Source: JADGHX01 sp035760965 (GTDB lineage: Bacteria; Pseudomonadota; Gammaproteobacteria; Steroidobacterales; Steroidobacteraceae). Taken from it: a DNA stretch of 38,932 bases. Shown piece after piece: positions 24,353 to 31,972 of this stretch (its first letter is position 1; every line of letters starts with the position of its first letter). The translations under genes were made by a program, and so were the position numbers. Location: the NCBI GenBank assembly GCA_035760965.1, contig DASTRY010000003.1:1-38932 (forward strand), written 5' to 3'. Below the pieces are notes generated by a model that was not told the DNA's origin, made no database searches, and saw only the letters and a list, made by a program, of their open reading frames with translations.

Positions 24353-25531
24353 ATGAACGGGGCGTCAACACGGCTGCTTCTCACGATGACCCTCGTGGCC
24401 GGCGCACTCGTCGCCGGCTGCGGCAAGAAGGCACCGCCGGAGGAGCCGCCGCCGACTGTGCTGGTTGCCCAGCCACTCGTGCGGGAGGTTCGCGACTGGG
24501 ACGACTACGCCGGACGCTTCGAGGCGGTCGAATCGGTCGAGGTGCGTCCGCGCGTCTCGGGCATGCTGCAGGCGGTGCACTTCCGCGACGGGCAGACCGT
24601 CAAGAAGGGGCAGCTTCTCTTCACGATCGACCCGCGGCCGATCGAGGCGCAGCTCGCGCAGTCCCAGGCCCAGCTCGAGCGCGCCAAGGCGGCGCAGGTG
24701 AATGCCGACGCGGCATACCGGCGCGGCATGTCGCTGAGCGAGACGCACATCATCAGCGAGGCAGACCTCGAGGTGCTCGCGGCGGCTCATCAGCAGGCGG
24801 CGGCGGATGTCGCGGCGGCGGCCGCGAACGTGAAAGCCAACGCGCTGAACCTCGAGTTCACGCGCGTCGTCGCGCCGCTCGATGGCCAGATCTCGCGGCA
24901 TCGGCTCGCGCCCGGCAATCTCGTCGAGGCCGGCGTGACGCTGCTCACGACCATCGTGACGCTCGATCCCATCCGTTTCGTATTCGATGCACCGGAGGCG
25001 GCGCTCCTGAAGTACAAGCGCGCGCAGGGCAGCGATGCGCTCGGCAACGAGGTGGACATCCGCCTGCAGGATGAGACCGAGTTCCGCTGGAAGGGCCGCA
25101 TCGAGTTCGTCGACAACGCCCTGGATGCCGGCTCCGGCACCATTCGCGCGCGGGCGCTCGTGCGCAACCCGACGGGCTTTCTGACGCCGGGCATGTTCGG
25201 CCACATGCGCCGGTTCGACGCGCAGCCGGTGCGGGCGATGCTCATTCCGGACGAGAGCGTCGTGAACGATGAGACGCGCCAGGTCGCCTATGTCGTCGGT
25301 TCCGATGACGTCGTGCAGCAGCGCTCGGTGGAGCTCGGACGGCTGATCGACGACATGCGCGTCATCCGTTCGGGCCTCGCCCCCAGCGATCGGGTGATCA
25401 TCAGCGGTGTGCAGCGGGCGCGGCCGGGTCGCAAGGTGAATGCGCAGCCCGGGCAGATGAGCGCGTTCCCCTCTGGCATCGCGCGCGGCGAGAACAGTCG
25501 GCTGGACATGCCATCCGGCAGCGTCCAATGA
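24353..25531 (+). CDS. RND efflux periplasmic adaptor lipoprotein
   Basis: Membrane-fusion protein of 392 residues linking an RND pump to an outer-membrane channel. Residues 1-22 are a lipoprotein signal with lipobox LVAGC, lipidated at Cys23. The usual order follows: a beta-barrel strand, lipoyl half (VRPRVSGMLQAVHFRDGQTV), alpha-hairpin with Gln/Ala-rich coiled coil (about 100-165), second lipoyl half (VVAPLDGQISRHRLAPGNLV), barrel and membrane-proximal parts. The start codon lacks an obvious Shine-Dalgarno. The stop overlaps the pump start (ATGA). A 121-base gap separates it from the dehydrogenase, so it may have its own promoter. The substrate is unknown. Confidence 0.93.
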   Translation: MNGASTRLLLTMTLVAGALVAGCGKKAPPEEPPPTVLVAQPLVREVRDWDDYAGRFEAVESVEVRPRVSGMLQAVHFRDGQTVKKGQLLFTIDPRPIEAQLAQSQAQLERAKAAQVNADAAYRRGMSLSETHIISEADLEVLAAAHQQAAADVAAAAANVKANALNLEFTRVVAPLDGQISRHRLAPGNLVEAGVTLLTTIVTLDPIRFVFDAPEAALLKYKRAQGSDALGNEVDIRLQDETEFRWKGRIEFVDNALDAGSGTIRARALVRNPTGFLTPGMFGHMRRFDAQPVRAMLIPDESVVNDETRQVAYVVGSDDVVQQRSVELGRLIDDMRVIRSGLAPSDRVIISGVQRARPGRKVNAQPGQMSAFPSGIARGENSRLDMPSGSVQ

Positions 25532-28500
25532 AGCTCGCTCACTTCTTCATCGACCGGCCGATCTTCGCGTGCGCCGTGTCGGTGATCATCACGCTCCTCG
25601 GCGCGATCACGCTGCCGCGGCTCGCGGTGGACCAGTACCCGCGCATCGCGCCGCCGACCGTGACGGTGTCCGCAAGCTACCCCGGCGCGTCGGCGGAGGT
25701 GATGGCGGACAACGTGGCCGCACCGCTCGAGCAGCAGATCAACGGCGTGGACGACATGCTGTACATGTCCTCGCAGTCGATAGGCGAGGGCCGCGTCTCG
25801 ATCACGGTCACCTTCCGGCTCGGTACGGACGTCGATCTCGCGCAGGTGAAGGTGCAGAACCGCGTGCAGACGGCGTTGCCGCAGCTGCCGCAGGAGGTGC
25901 AGAACCTCGGCGTCAGCGTGCGCAAAGGGGCGGGCGACACGCTCCTGATCGTGCACATGACGGCCACCGACCCCGCGATGGATCGCAAATTCCTGGCGAA
26001 CTACGCAAGCCTCCAGGTGCGCGAGCGCCTGCTGCGCGTGCCGGGAGTCGGCGACGTCGGCGTCAACGCCGCGCGCGACTATGCGATGCGCGTCTGGATC
26101 GATCCGGACCGTGCGGCCGCACGCAATCTCACCGTTCAGGAGATCGTCGATGCGCTCCGGAGCAACAACGTGCAGGTGGCGGCCGGCGCAATCGGCGCGC
26201 CGCCGTTCACGGACACTCCGGCCGCCTCGCAGCTCATCGTGCAGACGGCCGCGAAGCTGAAGACGGCGGACGAGTTCGCGCGGGTGATCGTCAAGCGCGA
26301 CAGCGAAGGGCGCATCACGCGCGTCGCGGACATCGGCCGTGTCGAGCTCGGCGCGCAGAACTATGGCATCAACGCGTTCAAGAACCGTGAGCGCGCGGTC
26401 GCGCTCAGCGTGACGCAGGCGCCGGGCAGCAATGCGCTCGAAGTGGCGGACGCGGTGCAGGCCACGATGCGCTCGATGCAGGCGGATTTTCCGGCGGGCA
26501 TCGCGTACGAGATCATCTACAACCCGAGCGAATACATCCGCGCCTCGGTGGTCGAGGTGCAGCGGACACTGCTCGACGCGACGATCCTCGTCGTGATCGT
26601 CGTGATCCTCTTCCTGCAGAGCTGGCGCACGGCGCTCATCCCGCTGCTCGCGATTCCGGTTTCCATCATCGGCACCTGCGCGGTGCTCGGGCTGTTCGGC
26701 TTTTCACTGAACAACCTGTCGATGTTCGGGCTCGTGCTCTCCATCGGCATCGTGATCGACGATGCCATCGTCGTCGTCGAGAACGTCGAGCGACACATGC
26801 GCGCCGGCATGACCGCGCGGCAGGCGGCGCACGTCACGATGGACGAAGTCGGAGGCGCGCTGATCGGTATCGCGCTCGTGCTGGTCGCGGTGTTCGTGCC
26901 CACGGCATTCATGGGCGGCATCGCGGGGCAGTTCTACAAGCAGTTCGCGCTCACCATTGCGAGCGCAACGCTGATTTCACTCGTCGTCTCGCTGAGTCTG
27001 ACGCCGGCCCTGTGCGCCATCATCCTCAAGCCGCACTTCGGGTTACCGCATCGGATGTGGATCGGCACGCTGGGCGACCGGGCGGCGCGTGCATTCGACG
27101 CGTTCAGCGATCGGTACGGACTGCTCACGCGCCGGACCATCCGCGCGAGCGCGATCATGTTGATCCTGTACGCGGGCCTGCTCGCGCTTGCGGGCTGGCG
27201 TCTTCTCGACACGCCGCGCGGATTCATTCCGGCGCAGGATCAGGGCTCGGTCTCCATGTCCGTGCAGCTGCCGGTGGGCGCAACGCTCGCGCGCACGGAT
27301 GCCCTCACGCAGCAGGTGATCGACATCACTCTGAAAACGCCGGGTGTGTGGGCTACCTCGACGTACGCCGGCATCGACGGCAACGGCTTCAACGTGCAGT
27401 CGAGCTCGACGCAGATGTGGGCCATTTTCGATCCGTGGGAAGAGCGTCTGAAGCGGGGTTTGACCGCGGCCAAGATCACGGCGGATCTCAAGCGGCGTCT
27501 CGGGGTGATCACCGGCGCGGACATCCGCATCAGCCAGCCCGCGCCCGTGATGGGCCTCGGCTCGGCCGGCGGGTTCCGCATGATGATCGAGGACCGCGGC
27601 GGACACGGCTATGCGCAGCTGGAGGCGGTCGCGCGCGACATCGCGGAGGCGGCGAGCAAGGACCCCGCCGTGACCAATACCTATGTGGGGTTCAACAGCC
27701 GCAGCCCGCGACTGAATGCGCGGGTGGATCGCGACAAGGCCGAGATGCTGGGTGTTCCAGCCGCGAACGTCTTCGCGGCGATGCAGACGTATCTCGCCGG
27801 CACCTACGTCAACAACATCAACCTCATCGGCCACACGTTCCAGGTGATCGCGATGGCCGACGCGCCTTTCCGGCAGGACGCGGCGTGGGTGGGTACGCTC
27901 AAGACGCGCTCGGCATCCGGCGCAATGGTGCCTCTCAGCTCCGTGGCCACATTCGAGCCGGCAGTGGGTCCGTACAAGGTCTTTCGCTACAACCTGTATC
28001 CGGCCGCGGATGTCCAGGGCGAAACGCGGGCGGGCGCCTCGACGGGGCAGGCGATGGCGGCGATGGAGCGGATTGCGCGTGCGCGTCTGCCGGCGGGCTT
28101 CACGTTCGAGTGGACGGACATCGCATACCAGCAGCAGCTCGCGGGCAATGCCGGTGCATTGAGCTTTGTACTGGCGGTGGTATTCGTCTTCATCTTCCTC
28201 GCCGCGTTGTACGAAAGTCTGACATTGCCGCTGGCCGTGATCCTGATCGTGCCGATGTGCCTGTTGGCGGCGATGCTCGGCGTGAATCTACGAGGCACGG
28301 ACAACAACATCCTCACGCAGATCGGGATGGTCGTGCTCATCGGGCTCGCGGCGAAGAACGCCATTCTGATCGTCGAATTTGCGCGTCAGGCGGAAGAGCA
28401 GCTCGGGATGAAAGCCGCCGAGGCGGCGGCGCACGCGGCGCGGACGCGCTTGCGGCCCATCATCATGACCTCGGTCGCGTTCATCGCGGGCGTGGCGCCG

Positions 28501-28680
28501 CTGGCATTCGGTTCGGGCGCCGGCTCGGAAATGAGGCAGGCGCTCGGCATCGCGGTGTTCTTCGGCATGATCGGCGTCACTGTGTTCGGGCTCCTGTTCA
28601 CGCCGATGTTCTACGTCGTGTGCCGCTGGATCGCGCGCAGACGGCATCCTGAAGCGGTCGCTGCGCCGGCGAGCCCATAG
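25528..28680 (+). CDS. RND efflux pump, HAE1/AcrB family
   Basis: Inner-membrane proton-driven multidrug-type transporter of 1050 residues, full family length. It begins with the typical FFIDRPIFACAVSVIITLLG helix. Periplasmic porter domains follow (YPGASAEVMADNVAAPLEQQ, then GVGDVGVNAARDYAMRVWID). The proton-relay pair is Asp411-Asp412 in GIVIDDAIVVVENVER, equivalent to Asp407/408 of AcrB, with Lys in GLAAKNAILIVEFARQ. It is translationally coupled to the adaptor (ATGA). No TolC-type channel gene follows, so a channel encoded elsewhere must be used. Substrates cannot be predicted; its position after the catabolic block allows a role in exporting toxic intermediates (weak inference). Confidence 0.95.
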   Translation: MKLAHFFIDRPIFACAVSVIITLLGAITLPRLAVDQYPRIAPPTVTVSASYPGASAEVMADNVAAPLEQQINGVDDMLYMSSQSIGEGRVSITVTFRLGTDVDLAQVKVQNRVQTALPQLPQEVQNLGVSVRKGAGDTLLIVHMTATDPAMDRKFLANYASLQVRERLLRVPGVGDVGVNAARDYAMRVWIDPDRAAARNLTVQEIVDALRSNNVQVAAGAIGAPPFTDTPAASQLIVQTAAKLKTADEFARVIVKRDSEGRITRVADIGRVELGAQNYGINAFKNRERAVALSVTQAPGSNALEVADAVQATMRSMQADFPAGIAYEIIYNPSEYIRASVVEVQRTLLDATILVVIVVILFLQSWRTALIPLLAIPVSIIGTCAVLGLFGFSLNNLSMFGLVLSIGIVIDDAIVVVENVERHMRAGMTARQAAHVTMDEVGGALIGIALVLVAVFVPTAFMGGIAGQFYKQFALTIASATLISLVVSLSLTPALCAIILKPHFGLPHRMWIGTLGDRAARAFDAFSDRYGLLTRRTIRASAIMLILYAGLLALAGWRLLDTPRGFIPAQDQGSVSMSVQLPVGATLARTDALTQQVIDITLKTPGVWATSTYAGIDGNGFNVQSSSTQMWAIFDPWEERLKRGLTAAKITADLKRRLGVITGADIRISQPAPVMGLGSAGGFRMMIEDRGGHGYAQLEAVARDIAEAASKDPAVTNTYVGFNSRSPRLNARVDRDKAEMLGVPAANVFAAMQTYLAGTYVNNINLIGHTFQVIAMADAPFRQDAAWVGTLKTRSASGAMVPLSSVATFEPAVGPYKVFRYNLYPAADVQGETRAGASTGQAMAAMERIARARLPAGFTFEWTDIAYQQQLAGNAGALSFVLAVVFVFIFLAALYESLTLPLAVILIVPMCLLAAMLGVNLRGTDNNILTQIGMVVLIGLAAKNAILIVEFARQAEEQLGMKAAEAAAHAARTRLRPIIMTSVAFIAGVAPLAFGSGAGSEMRQALGIAVFFGMIGVTVFGLLFTPMFYVVCRWIARRRHPEAVAAPASP

Positions 28681-28715
28681 GCTTGCTGGCGAAGCAGCCA
28701 GAGTCGCCCGTCGCC

Positions 28716-28732
28716 GCAGCGGATACCGCTGC
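28716..28732. terminator. Hairpin in the convergent gap, probable bidirectional terminator
   Basis: GCAGCGG-ATA-CCGCTGC is a perfect 7-bp stem with a 3-base loop. It fills the end of the 52-base gap between the RND pump stop (28680) and the DUF748 stop (28733). T-tracts are absent, as is common in GC-rich genomes. Confidence 0.4.
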
Positions 28733-31700
28733 TCACTTGAGTGCGAGCGCCAGGCGTATCTTCCCGTCCGCGGGTTCCGTGGCGTTTGTGCCGAGGATGA
28801 ACACTCGCGAGGGATCGAGCTCTCCAGAACCGAGCAGCGCATCCTGAATCGCGTGTGCGCGCGCTTGCGCGAGCTGCTCGAGGTCGCTGTCCGATGCCGG
28901 CTGCTTCTCGACGATGGCCCGCGTCAGCTCCTCGTTCGCCGCATCATAAGACTCCGGCGGGCGCTTCTTCTTCGGGAGCGCAAGCACATTCGCGGCGTTC
29001 TGGGGCGGCGGCGTGTCGGCGCCGTAGAGCGACTTGTACTCTTCCATGAGCATGTCGAAGCGCTGTGCCGGCTCGGGCACGGCGCTCAGCTTCTCATCGA
29101 GCGTGCGCTTGGCGATCTCGGCGGCATCGAGCTCGCGCGAATAGCTCACCGGTATATCGAGCTTCAGCTGCGGGCGCTCCTGCAAGGCCTTCGCGATCGA
29201 GGTGACGCGCTCCTGCGCGGTGGCATCGAGCGTGGCACTTCCCGGCTCGAAATCGATCTGGTTCATCTCCTCGCCGCCGCCGAACATCTTGCCGAGGAGC
29301 GCAAAAGGCGCCGTGACGACTTTGGTCAGCAGGTTGAGCACCGCCTTCCAGATGATCGGGCCGATGCGGAACTGCGGATCGTCGAGGCTGCCGCTGATCG
29401 GCAGGTCGACGTCGATGACGCCGTTGCGATCCTTCAGCAGCGCGACGGCGAGTCGCACCGGCAGGCGCACGGCGTCCGGGCTCGCGACGCGCTCGCCGAG
29501 CTGCAGCTGATCGATGACGAAGCGCTGCTCGGCCGTCAGCTGCCGATTCTCCACGCGGTACGCGACGTCGATGGAGAGCTTTCCTTTCTCGATCTTGTAG
29601 CCCGCGAAGCGTCCCGCGTAGGGGGTCACGGAGCTCATCTCGACGCCCTTGAAGCTCACCTTCATGTTGGTGAACAGGGCCGCCGACAGCAGATTGATGT
29701 CGCCGTGGATCTCCGCGGGCGCGTAGCGGTCCACTTTGCCGCTCAGGTCGACCTTCGCGCGCGATTGCGCAGCGGACGAGAGGCCGACGACGGTGCCGTG
29801 CAGGCCCTGAATGCTCACCGCGTAGTTCGGCTGGATCCAGAAGTCCGCGAAGTTCGCCGAGCCGTTGGTGATCTTCACGTTGCCCACGCGGAGCTGCATG
29901 GCGCCCGGGTTGCCGCCCGGCGCCTTCGTCGCGCCTTGCGATGTCTTGATCGTCTGCACGGCCGCGGGCGGTGCGCTTCCGGGCGTGGGCGTCAAGAGCT
30001 CGGTGATGTTGAGCGACTGATCCGGCGCGATGATCACGCGCGCGTAAGGTTTGCGGGCATCGATGCGGGCGATGCGCAGACTCGCGGGCGTGGATTGATA
30101 TTCGATGCCGGTGACGCGCAACTGGTCCCACTTGACGAGATCCTGACGAAGCGCGTTGTCGATGGTGTGGAATCGGATGACGTCGCCGTCACCCTTGACC
30201 GTGACCGCGCCGTCCGCCCCGAGCGTGAAATCCAGGCCCGATTTCAGCGAGCCGCTGAGCAGGGAGATCTGCGTGTAGGTATTGACGTAGGGCTGTAGTG
30301 TGGCGAGATCGAAGCCGTCGAGGTCGATGTGCCCGGAGACGGCGCCGGTGTCGGGCTCGAGCTTTCCGTGCGCAGCAAGGTGCGCGGTGTCATTGATGGC
30401 CAGCTTCCCGTCGACATCGAGCGCGCCGTCGGACGCCGAGTCGTAGCCCTGCACATTGATGGCGATGGGCGCCAGAGTGAAGGTGACCTTGGGTTTCACC
30501 AAGCGGTCTTCCAGCTCGACGCGCAGGTTTTCCACGGCAATGTCCGGCGCGGCGATCGTCCAAGACGACTTCGCCGGCGGCGAGTGCTTTGCGCCCGACG
30601 ACGCGTCCGCCCCGGAGCTCTCCGTGGCCGAGTCATCGGTCGCGGACGCGTCGGCCGCGGAACCCGGGGCGCCGGAGCCATGGATCGCCGACACATCGGC
30701 TGCTGACGCATCGGCAGCGGAAGCCGTGGGCGACGTGTCGGCTGTCGGGATGGCGGTCGGCGCGGACGCCGCGTCCGTTGCTCGCGGCGATTTCGATGTC
30801 TTAGTCGGCGGCGCCAGCAGCTCCATCAGGTTGATCGTGCCGTCGGTGTCTCGCCAGGCGTGCACCGTGCCCCCCGTGAGCCGCATCTTTCCGACTTCGA
30901 CGCGCTCGCGCGCCAGGTCGACGCGCGCATCGTCGACGTGCACATTCGCGTGCTGCATATAGTCGGTCGTACGACCCTTCGGCCGAATCGCCAGCTCCGC
31001 AACGTCGGCGCTGCGAAGGGCAACCGTGAGGGCGAGCTCCTTCTGCGCAGCGAGGTCGTACTCGCCCGCGAGCCCGATCGCGCCGTGCGCCAGCTCGAAA
31101 TCGAGCGCATCGCGCAAGTACGACCAGACCGTCCGCGCCTGCAGGTTGGCGACTTCGAATTGCCCGCGCGAGGTGAGCGGCGCGACCTTGAACGTGCCGT
31201 CCCACGAGAAGCGTTCACCCAGCGTGGTGGCGCCGCGCAGCGTGTAGCGATTCCCGGTATGGCCGGTCGTACTGAAATCGACAACATCACAGTTGATGGG
31301 CCGGAGCTGTGTGCGAAAGGGCGCAGGACGCGAAAGGTCCTCGAACGAGACTTGACCTTCCGTTACGCGCAGTCGATCGATGAAGAGGCGCGTCGGCTTC
31401 TCCTCTTTCGTCGGCGGCGCCTTCGCCTCGAATGGCTGCGCGAGGTCCGCGAGATTGACGTCGCCGTTCTTGCGAATGAGCGCGCGAGCATAGGGGCGCT
31501 CCACCTGAATGAGCGTGAAGCTCGGCGCGCGCCGCCACACCGACTTCACGTCCAGATCGAAGTACAGTCGTTCGAAGGAGAGCAGGCGCTGCTTGTCGAC
31601 ATCGGGCATGGAGAAATCCCGTGCCTCGAACGTGAACGTGAAGGGATTGAAGCGCACCGGGCCCAGCGAGGCCTGCCGGCCGTAGTGCTCCGTCACGAAG

Positions 31701-31822
31701 GAGAGCACCTGCTTGCGCACGAGCCAGGGTACACCGAGGAATCCGGCCGCGGCGTAGCCACCGACGAGCACGACGACGACGCCGAGCAGAATCAGCCAGT
31801 TCCGAACGATGCGCGTTGCCAT
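28733..31822 (-). CDS. DUF748 (AsmA-like) envelope protein
   Basis: Large envelope protein of 1029 residues anchored by one N-terminal helix (about residues 9-31, LILLGVVVVLVGGYAAAGFL), the bulk lying in the periplasm. I use ATG 31822 because GGAGG lies 9 bases upstream; longer frames to 31846 or 31963 lack such support. The body shows repeated AsmA/DUF748 beta modules (FNPFTFTFEARDFSM, LNITELL, VSIQGLHGTVVGL, GVIDVDLPISGSLDDPQF). The C-terminus has a degenerate OmpA-like part (IDFEPGSATLDATAQERVTS). A low-complexity Ala/Ser/Asp linker occupies about residues 339-420. AsmA-like proteins are linked to phospholipid transport to the outer membrane; that role here is inference. Confidence 0.85.
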   Translation of the reverse strand: MATRIVRNWLILLGVVVVLVGGYAAAGFLGVPWLVRKQVLSFVTEHYGRQASLGPVRFNPFTFTFEARDFSMPDVDKQRLLSFERLYFDLDVKSVWRRAPSFTLIQVERPYARALIRKNGDVNLADLAQPFEAKAPPTKEEKPTRLFIDRLRVTEGQVSFEDLSRPAPFRTQLRPINCDVVDFSTTGHTGNRYTLRGATTLGERFSWDGTFKVAPLTSRGQFEVANLQARTVWSYLRDALDFELAHGAIGLAGEYDLAAQKELALTVALRSADVAELAIRPKGRTTDYMQHANVHVDDARVDLARERVEVGKMRLTGGTVHAWRDTDGTINLMELLAPPTKTSKSPRATDAASAPTAIPTADTSPTASAADASAADVSAIHGSGAPGSAADASATDDSATESSGADASSGAKHSPPAKSSWTIAAPDIAVENLRVELEDRLVKPKVTFTLAPIAINVQGYDSASDGALDVDGKLAINDTAHLAAHGKLEPDTGAVSGHIDLDGFDLATLQPYVNTYTQISLLSGSLKSGLDFTLGADGAVTVKGDGDVIRFHTIDNALRQDLVKWDQLRVTGIEYQSTPASLRIARIDARKPYARVIIAPDQSLNITELLTPTPGSAPPAAVQTIKTSQGATKAPGGNPGAMQLRVGNVKITNGSANFADFWIQPNYAVSIQGLHGTVVGLSSAAQSRAKVDLSGKVDRYAPAEIHGDINLLSAALFTNMKVSFKGVEMSSVTPYAGRFAGYKIEKGKLSIDVAYRVENRQLTAEQRFVIDQLQLGERVASPDAVRLPVRLAVALLKDRNGVIDVDLPISGSLDDPQFRIGPIIWKAVLNLLTKVVTAPFALLGKMFGGGEEMNQIDFEPGSATLDATAQERVTSIAKALQERPQLKLDIPVSYSRELDAAEIAKRTLDEKLSAVPEPAQRFDMLMEEYKSLYGADTPPPQNAANVLALPKKKRPPESYDAANEELTRAIVEKQPASDSDLEQLAQARAHAIQDALLGSGELDPSRVFILGTNATEPADGKIRLALALK

Positions 31823-31868
31823 GAGGCGGGTCCTCCAGTCGAGCATCGAGCGTCCCGCAGTCAACGAT

Positions 31869-31901
31869 CGTACGCCTCGCGTACGGCCCGAAGAATGGGC
31901 C
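31869..31901 (-). terminator. Twin hairpins between the M16 peptidase and DUF748 genes
   Basis: Two adjacent inverted repeats: CGTACG-CCTCG-CGTACG (31869-31885) and GGCCC-N7-GGGCC (31885-31901). They lie in the 150-base gap after the peptidase stop. They could end peptidase transcription or modulate read-through into DUF748. No T-run is seen. Confidence 0.28.
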
Positions 31902-31972
31902 CTCGCCGCGTCTCTCGGTGCTCTCGAGCCCGCGGTGGCGCTTGCGTGCCAATTCGCGAGCATTCCGCGCGC

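Noticed and set aside
25528..28680. Antibiotic-resistance assignment for the RND pump
   Set aside because: The family is clear, but substrate specificity cannot be read from sequence and there is no local resistance regulator.
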